Below are positions 53,394 to 61,848 of a DNA stretch of 64,000 nucleotides, piece after piece. The notes under the pieces are model-generated. The model did no database searches. It had not been told where the DNA came from and worked only from the letters and a program-made list of their open reading frames with translations. The DNA is from Erysipelotrichaceae bacterium (GTDB lineage: Bacteria; Bacillota_I; Bacilli_A; Erysipelotrichales; Coprobacillaceae), in contig JAGBPZ010000071.1 in NCBI GenBank assembly GCA_017633115.1, forward strand, positions 1 through 64,000. The letters run 5' to 3'. A program made the position numbers and the translations under genes. Within the stretch, counting starts at the first letter, position 1. Every line of letters starts with the position of its first letter.

Positions 53394-53829
53394 TATGAGG
53401 ATCCTTTCTAAGACGCATTTTGATATGAGGAATACCATCTTCATCAAATGGCTCACCAAAGCTTTTAAAACCAAGTCGTTCATAAAATCCCTCAGCGTAA
53501 CATTGAGCTTCTATATAAATTGAGGTGATTCCTGCTTTCTTAAAACATTCATCAATACCTTTCGCCACGATTTGACGTCCAAGTCCTACACCTCTAATGC
53601 GCGTCAAAACACGTCCAATCTGCATCGTCGTGTCATCTCTTTGGAAAAAGCGAAGATAGGCATTGATTTGCCCATTCTCTTCTATCCATAAATGAGAGCT
53701 TTGAGGATCGAGATCATCGATATCTGCGTAAATGCAGGATTGTTCAATGATAAAAACTTCTTCACGCACTTTTAAAATGCGATAGAGTTCATCAACACTC
53801 AGTTCAGAAAAGTTTTTACAATAGTGCAT
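53386..53829 (-). CDS. GNAT-family N-acetyltransferase (ElaA-like)
   Basis: 147 aa. The acetyl-CoA loop is RGVGLGRQIVAKG at about residues 80-92, the start ELYRILKVREEVFIIEQ is the ElaA-like N-terminus, and AEGFYERLGFKSFGE follows. Acetyl acceptor unknown. It is preceded by GGAGGATCG and a small hairpin. Confidence 0.88.
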   Translation of the reverse strand: MHYCKNFSELSVDELYRILKVREEVFIIEQSCIYADIDDLDPQSSHLWIEENGQINAYLRFFQRDDTTMQIGRVLTRIRGVGLGRQIVAKGIDECFKKAGITSIYIEAQCYAEGFYERLGFKSFGEPFDEDGIPHIKMRLRKDPHND

Positions 53830-53856
53830 AATGTTTCGATCCTCCTTTTCAAAAAA

Positions 53857-53878
53857 GCCCTCTGTTTATACAGAAGAC
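53857..53878 (-). terminator. Terminator after the RluA gene
   Basis: On the minus strand GTCTTCTGT pairs with ACAGAGGGC (nine pairs, two G-U), loop ATAA, followed by six T. Confidence 0.75.
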
Positions 53879-53880
53879 TC

Positions 53881-54516
53881 CTAACTTTCAATACAATCAA
53901 ATACTGTCCATGGATATTCATCAGGCGGTGATATTTTAAACTCGACTCGTCGATGATGATCAATAAAGGACAATTCACAATGACATAAGGCAAGATGATT
54001 TGCTTTCACACGTGAACCATATTTCCCATCGCCAACAAGAGGCATTGCACGGGCTGCAAACTGACATCTGATTTGATGGAAACGTCCCGTCTTAAGCTTG
54101 ATTTTAACCAAAGACAAATCATTGGCCTGATTATAGGCTAACCTTTGATAAGATAGACGAGCCTCTTTGACACCTTTACGTTGACGTTTAACAACATAGG
54201 ATTTACCCGCACGACGATCACGATAGAGATAATCAATCATCTCACCCTGATCATCAATCAAGCCTTTAACGACTGCAAGGTAGGTTTTATGCAGCTGCTG
54301 CGATTGGATTTGTTGCGATAAATCATTCGCAAAGGTTTTGTTTTTAGCATAAACAAGTAATCCCGAGGTTGGCGTATCGAGGCGATGGACACAATAATAA
54401 GTGGCATCATCATTTAAGGCAGCCGCAACACCATGTTCAGCTTCAATACCCGCTGGTTTATTAATGACAATATAGTCATCCGTTTGGGCAATAATATTAA
54501 TCTTCGTCAAATTCAT
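53881..54516 (-). CDS. RluA-family pseudouridine synthase
   Basis: About 211 aa. Catalytic motif HRLDTPTSGLLVYAK with the Asp near residue 54; GRFHQIRCQFAARAM and LVGDGKYGS are also typical of RluA. It converts uridine to pseudouridine in rRNA or tRNA; there is no S4 domain, so the target class is uncertain. The start at 54516 follows AGGA and overlaps the DUF1292 gene by 20 bases. Confidence 0.88.
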   Translation of the reverse strand: MNLTKINIIAQTDDYIVINKPAGIEAEHGVAAALNDDATYYCVHRLDTPTSGLLVYAKNKTFANDLSQQIQSQQLHKTYLAVVKGLIDDQGEMIDYLYRDRRAGKSYVVKRQRKGVKEARLSYQRLAYNQANDLSLVKIKLKTGRFHQIRCQFAARAMPLVGDGKYGSRVKANHLALCHCELSFIDHHRRVEFKISPPDEYPWTVFDCIES

Positions 54517-54772
54517 AGACATCCTGGAAGTGTTCTTTGAAGATTTCAAAAACACCCTCTAAGATTTCATCGCTTAAATCGCCATCAAAGACTACTTCGT
54601 CACCATCAGTATCTTCAATTTTGACGATAATGACATCACCCTGATCATCATCTGTCACAGGTAAAAAGACACCATATTCATTATTGTCATAAAAAACTGT
54701 ATCCTGTAACTCACATTCAAAAGTTGTGCCATCTTCATTTTCAAAGACCATTAATAAATTATCTTCAATCAT
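54497..54772 (-). CDS. DUF1292 protein
   Basis: 91 aa, strongly acidic. It shows the DUF1292 pattern: an N-terminal FENEDGTTFECELQDTVFYD and a V-E-D-T-D-G core, with a long acidic C-terminus. Function unknown; in Bacillota members often lie near yrrK/yqgF, but not here. The gene lies 11 bp downstream of the acidic 221-aa protein gene. Confidence 0.8.
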   Translation of the reverse strand: MIEDNLLMVFENEDGTTFECELQDTVFYDNNEYGVFLPVTDDDQGDVIIVKIEDTDGDEVVFDGDLSDEILEGVFEIFKEHFQDVYEFDED

Positions 54773-54783
54773 TTGTCTGTCTC

Positions 54784-55449
54784 CTAATCTTCTACACCTT
54801 CAAGCATATCATCCATATGACTGCGTAAGTAACGTGAAAGTAATCCGTGATAATTATTTGTTTGATTCAGATTGATAAATGCTTCATCAAAATAATAAAG
54901 CGCATATTGATCATAGATGCGATCATAAACATCTTCAAAATCTTCATCATCATCCATGTCGATATTAAAATCATCCATATCAAGCTGACTGCTCATAAAG
55001 AAACTGCGGTAAAGGTTGGCATAATCATGGCCGCCAATTGTGTCAAGACATTGTGGCACTAATGGTACGAGACCAGGTTCTTCAATCAAGAAGTCACCAA
55101 AGCGTTCATCGAGGCAGCTGTCACCTAAAGTATCGAGAACATAATAAACTGTCTGCACCGGATTCAGGGCTTCGAGAATCTCTTCATCTTCCTCAAAATC
55201 TTCGGTAATACGATAGACCTTTTGGGACAATGCCACCAACATTTCATCGTCATCAAGCGCGAGAATGTCATCTTTTGTAGCATGAACATAAGCGTCTTCT
55301 TCCTCGTGATCCCTACCATCGACAAAAGCTTTGACGTCTTCCATGATATCATTGATCATCATGTTAGGATCAAAATTGCCTTCTTCCATTTGTTTCTTAT
55401 ATTTTTCTTGTGATTGACGTAAAAATTCTTGAAATTTTGGGTCATCCAT
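54784..55449 (-). CDS. Acidic protein of unknown function
   Basis: About 221 aa, with Asp/Glu-rich blocks (DMDDFNIDMDDDEDFEDVYD). A central region (VYYVLDTLGDSCLDERFGDF to PQCLDTIGGHDYANLYRSFF) is weakly reminiscent of the DUF4375/DMP19 family, but I cannot confirm this. Start at 55449 after AGGAG, rather than the GTG nine bases upstream. Coupled with DUF1292 and RluA on the minus strand. Confidence 0.6.
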   Translation of the reverse strand: MDDPKFQEFLRQSQEKYKKQMEEGNFDPNMMINDIMEDVKAFVDGRDHEEEDAYVHATKDDILALDDDEMLVALSQKVYRITEDFEEDEEILEALNPVQTVYYVLDTLGDSCLDERFGDFLIEEPGLVPLVPQCLDTIGGHDYANLYRSFFMSSQLDMDDFNIDMDDDEDFEDVYDRIYDQYALYYFDEAFINLNQTNNYHGLLSRYLRSHMDDMLEGVED

Positions 55450-55508
55450 ATGTATCACTCCTCGAGCCCTATTGTATCAAAACCAATAATAAATGAAAAG
55501 ACAAACTA

Positions 55509-55533
55509 AAAGCGCCAGATATCCTGACGCTTT
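55509..55533 (-). terminator. Terminator of the manA-GH1 operon
   Basis: Stem AAAGCG-x-CAG/CTG-x-CGCTTT with a 5-nt loop, followed by T on the minus strand. Confidence 0.78.
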
Positions 55534-55541
55534 GAATAAGA

Positions 55542-56924
55542 TTAAGCTAAATCTTCACCATTACTGCCAAATGCTTTTGCAGCCCAGGCAAATGATTTCT
55601 TAGGTACACGACGTAAATCTCTTAAGTCGGTATCAGTTCTATTGACGAAGACGAAACCATAACGTTTAGCGACTTCACAAGATGATGAAGGGATATCAAT
55701 TGGACCCCAAACGATATAACCAAGACAATCAACGCCATCTTCAAACATAGCCTGTTTCATAGCTTCGATATGGTTGCGGTGGTATTCGATACGATAATCA
55801 TCATTAACTTCGCCATTTTCATCAAGTTCTTCACGAGCACCCATACCATTTTCAAGAATGAAAACTGGCATTCTATAACGCTGATACATATCACATAAGA
55901 TCCATCTTAAACCAACAGCATCTTTTTCCCAGCCCCATTCAGTGGCATCAAGATGAGGATTCTGAATGATATGATCTTCGATACAGTCATTAAATGGACG
56001 TTCGTAATCAAATGTACCTTCAGTTAAAGTATTTGAACGATAGTATGAGAAGCAGAGGTAGTCAACAGTTGATTCAAGCATTAATTCTTCATCGCCTTCT
56101 TCCATTTCTGGATACCAGCCACGATTCTTTAAATAAGTTGTCCAATATGCAGGATATTTACCAGTTGCCTGTACTTCAACAACCCACTGAGAATGATAGT
56201 TGTAAGCCTGCTGACAGAAGAGATTGTTTTCTGGAGTCATAGTTGCTGGATAGTAATTAGTAACAGTTGTCATACCACCCATTTTTGCATCAGGTACCAT
56301 TTCATGTAAAAGTTTAGTTGCTTTACAATGAGCAATCATAACATTATGAGCAACCTGGTAAAGGTGAGCAGCTTCGCTCTTACCTTCTGGTACATCATAA
56401 GCATTAGAGACTCTGATGAAAACTGAATGAAGATTCTGTTCATTGAAAGTCATCCAATGTTTAACACGGTCACCAAAACGTTCATAACAAACTTTTGCAT
56501 AACGAGCAAATAAATCAACAACAGTTCTTGAAGCAAAACCGTTATACTTCTTAACTAAGTGAGCTGGCATATCGAAATGAACAAGAGTGATCATTGGTTC
56601 GATACCTGCAGCTAATAACTTATCAATCAAATCACTGTAGAACTTAACGCCTTCTTCGTTAACTTCATCATCACCATTAGGAATGATTCTGCTCCAGCAG
56701 ATTGAGAAACGATAGAAGTTGAAGTTCATTTGACGCATTAATTCGATATCTTCATCATAGCGATGGTAAGCATCGATTGCGACTTTCCAGTCGGCATGAC
56801 CTTCTGGTGTTGGTGTAATGTCATAAATACTAACGCCTTTACCGCCTTCGTCCCAGGCGCCTTCAGTCTGGAATGATGATACGCTGCCACCCCAGAAAAA
56901 TCCTTTTGGTAATTGTTTGTTCAT
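55542..56924 (-). CDS. Glycoside hydrolase family 1, 6-phospho-beta-glucosidase (second)
   Basis: 460 aa from the ATG at 56924, which follows GGAGGAAAC. Signature PKGFFWGGSVSSFQTEG, acid/base Glu in MTFNEQNL and nucleophile Glu in FILENGMG. It hydrolyses beta-glucoside 6-phosphates. It follows manA in an operon facing the RpiR-type regulator, which suggests control by a phosphorylated sugar. No PTS permease is in the window. Confidence 0.9.
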   Translation of the reverse strand: MNKQLPKGFFWGGSVSSFQTEGAWDEGGKGVSIYDITPTPEGHADWKVAIDAYHRYDEDIELMRQMNFNFYRFSICWSRIIPNGDDEVNEEGVKFYSDLIDKLLAAGIEPMITLVHFDMPAHLVKKYNGFASRTVVDLFARYAKVCYERFGDRVKHWMTFNEQNLHSVFIRVSNAYDVPEGKSEAAHLYQVAHNVMIAHCKATKLLHEMVPDAKMGGMTTVTNYYPATMTPENNLFCQQAYNYHSQWVVEVQATGKYPAYWTTYLKNRGWYPEMEEGDEELMLESTVDYLCFSYYRSNTLTEGTFDYERPFNDCIEDHIIQNPHLDATEWGWEKDAVGLRWILCDMYQRYRMPVFILENGMGAREELDENGEVNDDYRIEYHRNHIEAMKQAMFEDGVDCLGYIVWGPIDIPSSSCEVAKRYGFVFVNRTDTDLRDLRRVPKKSFAWAAKAFGSNGEDLA

Positions 56925-56938
56925 GTTTGTTTCCTCCA

Positions 56939-57874
56939 TTATAAAGTTGTCATCATAACTTCAAGCTGTCCTTCATAAACAACTTCGTCAACATCACTAC
57001 AGATTACAAAGTTATCGCCTTTCACAGCTTCTTCACCATTAATTGTACCATGACCTTCAATAACAGTTAATAGCTGGAATGGGTTATTATTTTTAATTAC
57101 TGCTTTGGAAGTGACATCAATTCTATAGACTGATAAGTAGTCGCTCTTGACGAAGCGATGGATGATATAACCATCATAAACTTCTTCCTTTTCAGCATTC
57201 GTTTCACCAATGATTGCAGGACATTTTGTGACTGCAACTGCCTGATCGATATGGAGTTCACGTTCCTGACCATTGTCATCTTTACGATGATAATCATATA
57301 GACGATAAGTGATATCAGATGACTGCTGAGCCTCATAAACCAGGGTTCCAGCACAGATTGCATGAATTGTGCCAGCTGGAATGAAGAAGAAATCACCTTT
57401 CATGATTGGGAATTTATTCAACAAACCATCCCAGTCATCACGTTCAATAAAGTCTTTAAGTTCTTCCTTTGTTTCAGCATGATGACCTACGATCATGTCT
57501 GTCCCCTGTTTGGCGTCGAGAATATACCATGCTTCTGTTTTACCCAATGAGTTTTCATATTTGCTTGCATAGTCATCATCAGGATGAACCTGTACAGATA
57601 AATCATCAGAAGCGTCAATGAATTTGATCAATAATGGGAATTCTTTGCCTTCGATGTTACCGAACAATTCACGGTGCTGATCGAATAATTCTGCAAGAGT
57701 CATGCCTTTGTATTCACCATTGACAATTGTACTTGGACCATTCTTATGACCTGAGATAACCCAGGCTTCACCAGTTTTGTTGCTTGGAATAGGATAATTA
57801 TATAAATCTTTTAATCTATGACCGCCCCAGATTTTTTCTGAAAGAGCAGGTGCCATTCTTAATACATGTGCCAT
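56939..57874 (-). CDS. manA: Class I mannose-6-phosphate isomerase
   Basis: 311 aa. Zinc-site motifs of the short class I type: KFIDASDDLSVQVHPDDDYA, AEYILD-like AWYILDAKQG, and FIPAGTIHAICAGTLVYEAQ. It interconverts mannose-6-P and fructose-6-P. Its stop overlaps the ribosome site of the GH1 gene, and it is divergent from the RpiR gene with a 241-bp region between them. Confidence 0.92.
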   Translation of the reverse strand: MAHVLRMAPALSEKIWGGHRLKDLYNYPIPSNKTGEAWVISGHKNGPSTIVNGEYKGMTLAELFDQHRELFGNIEGKEFPLLIKFIDASDDLSVQVHPDDDYASKYENSLGKTEAWYILDAKQGTDMIVGHHAETKEELKDFIERDDWDGLLNKFPIMKGDFFFIPAGTIHAICAGTLVYEAQQSSDITYRLYDYHRKDDNGQERELHIDQAVAVTKCPAIIGETNAEKEEVYDGYIIHRFVKSDYLSVYRIDVTSKAVIKNNNPFQLLTVIEGHGTINGEEAVKGDNFVICSDVDEVVYEGQLEVMMTTL

Positions 57875-57954
57875 TTGTTACTTCCTCCTTGCTTGATTGT
57901 ATTTTACAATGACACTGTTTTTTTGAAAAGAGATTAACCTTTTGAAGAACATTT

Positions 57955-58013
57955 GTTTCATATTTTTAAGGTGTTTTTTTTCGTTTATGAAACCACGTTT
58001 CATCCAATGAAAC
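57955..58013. promoter_or_regulatory. Operator array between manA and the RpiR regulator gene
   Basis: Alternating half-sites with 3-bp spacers: ATGAAAC-CAC-GTTTCAT-CCA-ATGAAAC (57987-58013), plus a further GTTTCAT at 57955-57961. The central pair is a perfect 7-bp inverted repeat. These are plausible sites for the neighbouring RpiR-type protein, controlling both directions. Confidence 0.6.
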
Positions 58014-58115
58014 AAAGTCCTGATTCAAACCCTTTTTAACCCCTGAATTCTTTAAATATCTGCCACTTTTATTCTTTTAAAGGGCATTTTTCGGTATAAT
58101 ATAAAAGGGTGATCA

Positions 58116-59000
58116 ATGATGAATCTGACAAAGAAACTTGAACTCATGCAGGATATGACAGAGTCGGAAAAGACAATCAGTCATTTTATTCTCGATCAGG
58201 GCATGGAAGTCCTGTCACTAAGTGTGAAAGACTTAGCGAAAGCAACCTATACTTCACCAGCGACCGTTGTCCGTTTGACAAAAAAGTTAGGACTTGATGG
58301 CTATAATGATTTTAAAATTAAATATTCGGCTGAATTACAAAGTACTCTTCACACTTCTGGGGTCGATGTCAATTTCCCTTTCACTGAATATGACTCAGCG
58401 CAACAGGTTGTCCATCAGATGGCGACCATGACAAAAGAAGTCATCGATGATACCTTGCAGTTGATTGATTACGTCCAGCTTGATCGTGCTGTCAAATTGA
58501 TTCTTCAGGCTGAATGCATCGATATCTATGGAGTGGGCAATACAATCAGTGCTGCTTTGACTTTTCAGCATGAACTGACCCGTATCGGACGCAATGTCAA
58601 TATGCGTCTGATGGCAGGAGAACAGCACTTTTTAGCCCAGACGTCGAATCCAAAACATGTCGCTGTTGTGATTTCCTACTCAGGTGAAACCAGTGAAGTT
58701 ATTCGTACAGCAAGAATTCTTAGTGCCAGCCATACCCCTATAATTGCCATCACATCAATTGGTGATAACCGTCTCTCCCGTTTAGCGACCGTCACCCTTA
58801 ACGTCAGTTCCCGTGAAAAACTGTACAAGAAAATCGCCCCATTTGCTTCAACGATTTCTATCAATTATATGTTGAATTTACTTTTCTCTTTAACATTTAA
58901 AAATGATTATGATGTCAACCTTGACTGGAAATTACGATTTGACCGCATGACCGATAATCGTGCACCACAATCCAGTCCAATTATTGAAGACAATCATTAA
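58116..59000 (+). CDS. RpiR/MurR-family transcriptional regulator
   Basis: 294 aa. N-terminal HTH (about 1-75) with TYTSPATVVRLTKKLGLDGY. C-terminal SIS domain (about 125-260), which binds a phosphosugar: DIYGVGNTISAAL and VVISYSGETSEVIRTA. It faces the manA-GH1 operon with inverted-repeat half-sites between them, so it probably regulates that operon and itself. TATAAT and AAAGGGTGA precede the start. Confidence 0.9.
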   Translation: MMNLTKKLELMQDMTESEKTISHFILDQGMEVLSLSVKDLAKATYTSPATVVRLTKKLGLDGYNDFKIKYSAELQSTLHTSGVDVNFPFTEYDSAQQVVHQMATMTKEVIDDTLQLIDYVQLDRAVKLILQAECIDIYGVGNTISAALTFQHELTRIGRNVNMRLMAGEQHFLAQTSNPKHVAVVISYSGETSEVIRTARILSASHTPIIAITSIGDNRLSRLATVTLNVSSREKLYKKIAPFASTISINYMLNLLFSLTFKNDYDVNLDWKLRFDRMTDNRAPQSSPIIEDNH

Positions 59001-59011
59001 TAGAAGATCAT

Positions 59012-59037
59012 AACGTATGCTCAAGCATGCGTTTTTT
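59012..59037 (+). terminator. Terminator of the RpiR gene
   Basis: Stem AACGTATGCT/AGCATGCGTT with one G-U pair, followed by six T. Confidence 0.82.
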
Positions 59038-59049
59038 CTTTGCACACAA

Positions 59050-59069
59050 AAAGGTGCATCTGCACCTTT
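59050..59069 (-). terminator. Terminator of ndk
   Basis: Stem AAAGGTGCA/TGCACCTTT with a tight loop; on the minus strand followed by T-rich sequence. Confidence 0.78.
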
Positions 59070-59086
59070 ACTGTTTAAGATCGTTT

Positions 59087-59491
59087 TTATCCAAAGAAAC
59101 GTTTAATTTCAATTTCAGCATTTTCGACTGAATCAGAGCCATGAATGATATTGAAAGTGGTCGTATTGGCATAATCACCACGAATTGTACCAGCTTTCGC
59201 ATCTTCAAACTTTGTTGCGCCCATAATTGTACGCATACCCATGACCGCATTTTCACCTTCAACGATCATTGCCAATACTGGTCCAGACGTCATATAGTCA
59301 AGCATCCCTGGGAAGAATGGCTTGTCAGCGATATGTGCATAATGTTCACGTAAAATAGGTTCATCCAAAGTCATCATTTTTGCGTCTGTGATTTTATAAC
59401 CTTTGCGTTCAATGCGGCTGATGACTTCCCCCATTAAGCCTCTTTGAATACAGTCAGGTTTCAACATGATATAAGTTCTTTCAATTGCCAT
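59087..59491 (-). CDS. ndk: Nucleoside-diphosphate kinase
   Basis: 134 aa, family length. YIMLKPDCIQRGLMGEVISR at the N-terminus, active-site His in the NIIHGSDSVENAEIEI motif, and VGANKxA-like MGATKFEDAKAGTIRGDY. It balances the NTP pools by phosphotransfer through phospho-His. Closely followed upstream by the small membrane protein gene. Confidence 0.95.
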   Translation of the reverse strand: MAIERTYIMLKPDCIQRGLMGEVISRIERKGYKITDAKMMTLDEPILREHYAHIADKPFFPGMLDYMTSGPVLAMIVEGENAVMGMRTIMGATKFEDAKAGTIRGDYANTTTFNIIHGSDSVENAEIEIKRFFG

Positions 59492-59497
59492 AATCCT

Positions 59498-59824
59498 TTA
59501 CTCCTTAAATGCTAAGCCGCTGACGATTTGAGCCACAATTGCAACAACAACCGCAATCAAACCAATCATCCAGCTAAATGAATGGAATACTACTAATGGG
59601 GCAATAATACCCAAAACTCCAGCTGCCACAACGAATCCAACTTTATAAACGAACTCACTGCCTTTCATCAATAAAGCTCCGATCAAAGTTGCTACCTGGA
59701 ACAAAACATAGAAATGTATAATGGTATAACCCATCTCATGACCTTCGATTGAATGGATCATTGGCCAGATCATACTGATCAGTGCCATAACGACGATAAT
59801 ACCAAAACCAATATATTTTTTCAT
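59498..59824 (-). CDS. Small membrane protein of unknown function
   Basis: About 108 aa from the ATG at 59824, nine bases after AAGGG; an upstream extension has no site. Four predicted membrane helices with few charged residues (GIIVVMALISMIWPMIHS; VLFQVATLIGALLMKG). I do not recognise the family. It lies six bases before ndk and may be co-transcribed. Confidence 0.65.
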   Translation of the reverse strand: MKKYIGFGIIVVMALISMIWPMIHSIEGHEMGYTIIHFYVLFQVATLIGALLMKGSEFVYKVGFVVAAGVLGIIAPLVVFHSFSWMIGLIAVVVAIVAQIVSGLAFKE

Positions 59825-59912
59825 TAGAATCATCCCTTCTTTCCTATCCCTATTGTAACAAGATTCAATGTAAAAAACATTGTATTTTAGACTTTTTAAG
59901 AAAATCATTATC

Positions 59913-59942
59913 TTGTCAAAAAGAAGCGCATGTGTTTATAAT
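59913..59942 (+). promoter_or_regulatory. Promoter of the panT-coa operon
   Basis: -35 TTGTCA (59913-59918), 18 bp, -10 TATAAT (59937-59942). Transcription would start at about 59948, the first base of the leader helix. Confidence 0.78.
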
Positions 59943-59947
59943 AAGGG

Positions 59948-60050
59948 TGTATTGAGAACGTACATTTGGTGGCTACCATCTGGAGTCAACAGTATTGACC
60001 CAATACAAATTTTTAGGAAGCGTCGTATTGTTACAAACGACAGTGGAGGA
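59948..60050 (+). ncRNA. Candidate riboswitch-like leader of the panT operon
   Basis: The first seven bases TGTATTG (59948-59954) pair with CAATACA (60001-60007) to close a three-way junction whose arms are TGGT/ACCA and GTCAA/TTGAC. CAATAC can alternatively pair with GTATTG at 60025-60030. That alternative would break a GTCGT/ACGAC hairpin (60022-60041) next to the ribosome site GGAGG. Two exclusive helices are the hallmark of a switch. It matches no riboswitch I know. The ligand might be pantothenate or a CoA-pathway compound, inferred from the genes. Confidence 0.5.
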
Positions 60051-60055
60051 AACAA

Positions 60056-60652
60056 ATGAATAAACGTAAAACACAGAACCTGACGTATCTCGCATTCTTC
60101 GGAGCCTTAGAAGCCGTTATGATGATGGTACCGTTCTTAGGATTTATCCCAATTGGTCCCTTAAGAGCAACGACATTACACATTCCGGTCATTATCGCCG
60201 CTATCGTTCTCGGACCTGAAGATGGTTGTATCGTAGGTTTTATTTTTGGTCTTTTTTCACTCATCAATAATACTGTCAATCCAACTGTGACATCATTCGT
60301 CTTTTCACCATTTATCAGTGGTAACATCCTGAGTGCTGTCATCGCGATTGTGCCAAGAGTGATGATTGGGTTCGTGAGTGGTCATATCTATCAATTATTG
60401 AAAGACCGCTTCGACACCATTGCGATGTCAATCAGTGCCTTATGTGGCGCCTTGACAAATACCGTTCTCGTTCTTGGTGGTATTTATCTTCTCTTTGGCA
60501 GTAGCTATGCCACTGCCATCGGCAAAAGTTTTGAAGCATTGTTACCTTATTTCATCACAATTATTACCACCCAAAGCTTACTTGAAGCTGTGGTTGGCAT
60601 GTTCATCAGCGTAGCAGTGTCTAAAGCCCTGCTGCATATCATAAGGAAGTGA
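60056..60652 (+). CDS. panT: ECF transporter substrate-binding (S) component, probably pantothenate-specific PanT
   Basis: 198 aa with about six membrane helices. The N-terminal LTYLAFFGALEAVMMMVPFL carries the small-residue helix used by S components to dock EcfT. PanT assignment comes from the operon: it is followed directly by coaBC and coaX, which use pantothenate. The energising EcfA/EcfT genes are elsewhere. GGAGGAAAC precedes the start; a structured leader lies upstream. Confidence 0.78.
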   Translation: MNKRKTQNLTYLAFFGALEAVMMMVPFLGFIPIGPLRATTLHIPVIIAAIVLGPEDGCIVGFIFGLFSLINNTVNPTVTSFVFSPFISGNILSAVIAIVPRVMIGFVSGHIYQLLKDRFDTIAMSISALCGALTNTVLVLGGIYLLFGSSYATAIGKSFEALLPYFITIITTQSLLEAVVGMFISVAVSKALLHIIRK

Positions 60653-60657
60653 TTGGT

Positions 60658-61848
60658 TTGAGCAAAAAAATCATTATCGGTATTACCGGCTCTATTGCGG
60701 CATTTAAAACAATTCAATTTATCAGTGATTTAACAAAAGAAGACTATGAAATCGAAGTCATTCTCACTGAAGCAGGAAGTCGTTTCGTGACCCCTGTTTC
60801 TATTCAGGCACTCACAAAAAAGCGTGTTTATATCGATGTTTTTGATGATGATCCAGGCACGATTACCCATGTTGATCTTGTCAAGGACGCCGATGCCTTT
60901 CTCGTCATGCCAGCTTCAGCAACAACGATTGCCAAACTGGCTCATGGTATCGCTGACAATATGTTGACAGCTGCCTACTTGGCGGCAACATGTCCAAAAG
61001 TCATTGCCCCTGCAATGAATGTCCATATGTTTGAAAATCCAGTGACTCAGCGCAATCTTAAGCAGCTTGTCGATGATGGGGCTTTGATCGTTGATCCAGA
61101 TGTTGGCTTACTCGCATGTGGCGATGTCGGCAAAGGTAAACTCGCTAAGGCCAGTGATGTCAAGATGATTCTCGAGTATGCGATGAGCGAACATCCATTA
61201 AAAGGATATAAAGTTGTTGTCAGTGCTGGACCAACCCAGGAAGCCATTGACCCAGTTCGCTTCATTTCAAATCATTCATCAGGCAAAATGGGTTATGCAA
61301 TTGCCAAAGCCGCCTTTACTTTAGGAGCAGATGTCACACTTGTCAGTGGCCAGGTCGCTTTATCACCATTGCCATTTATTAAAAATGTCTCAATCACATC
61401 AGCTCAGGATCTGTACGAAGCTATGATTGAAGAAGCTCAGGATGCTGACTTTATCATCATGTCTGCAGCTGTTGCCGACTATACTCCAGCCACGACGGCA
61501 ACCGAAAAAATCAAAAAGAATGATTCTGATTTAACTCTATCGCTGAAGAAGACAAAGGATATCCTTTATGAATTAGGTCAGAAAAAGCCAAAGGGACAGA
61601 TTATTTGTGGCTTTGCGATGGAAACAACTGATTTGATCAGCAACGCCACTAAAAAATTGACAAAGAAAAATGCCGACCTGATTATCGCCAACAGTCTCCG
61701 TACTGCAGGAGCAGGCTTTAAAACTGATACAAATATCGTCACAATTATCGATCAAGATGGTATCCGACCTTTAGAAATCATGTCTAAAGATGAACTCGGA
61801 TTCGTCATCTTAGCAGAATGTTTGAAGAAAAGAGAGGCACAATCATGA
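60658..61848 (+). CDS. coaBC: Bifunctional phosphopantothenoylcysteine decarboxylase/synthetase CoaBC
   Basis: 396 aa from a TTG at 60658, eight bases after AAGGAAG; a GTG at 60649 is too close to it. The CoaC half: GITGSIAAFKTIQ, active His in ITHVDLV, APAMNVHMF, and the ACGDVGKGKLA clamp. The CoaB half starts about residue 185: SAGPTQEAIDPVRFISNHSSG and a KIKK Lys near residue 290. It makes 4'-phosphopantetheine from 4'-phosphopantothenate. Confidence 0.95.
   Translation: MSKKIIIGITGSIAAFKTIQFISDLTKEDYEIEVILTEAGSRFVTPVSIQALTKKRVYIDVFDDDPGTITHVDLVKDADAFLVMPASATTIAKLAHGIADNMLTAAYLAATCPKVIAPAMNVHMFENPVTQRNLKQLVDDGALIVDPDVGLLACGDVGKGKLAKASDVKMILEYAMSEHPLKGYKVVVSAGPTQEAIDPVRFISNHSSGKMGYAIAKAAFTLGADVTLVSGQVALSPLPFIKNVSITSAQDLYEAMIEEAQDADFIIMSAAVADYTPATTATEKIKKNDSDLTLSLKKTKDILYELGQKKPKGQIICGFAMETTDLISNATKKLTKKNADLIIANSLRTAGAGFKTDTNIVTIIDQDGIRPLEIMSKDELGFVILAECLKKREAQS

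Noticed and set aside
53881-54555. Longer N-terminus of the RluA protein reaching into the DUF1292 gene
   Set aside because: It would overlap that gene by 59 bases and has no ribosome site; the ATG at 54516 follows AGGA.
58000-58115. cre sites in the manA-RpiR region
   Set aside because: The repeats are ATGAAAC/GTTTCAT half-sites without the central CG of a cre site.
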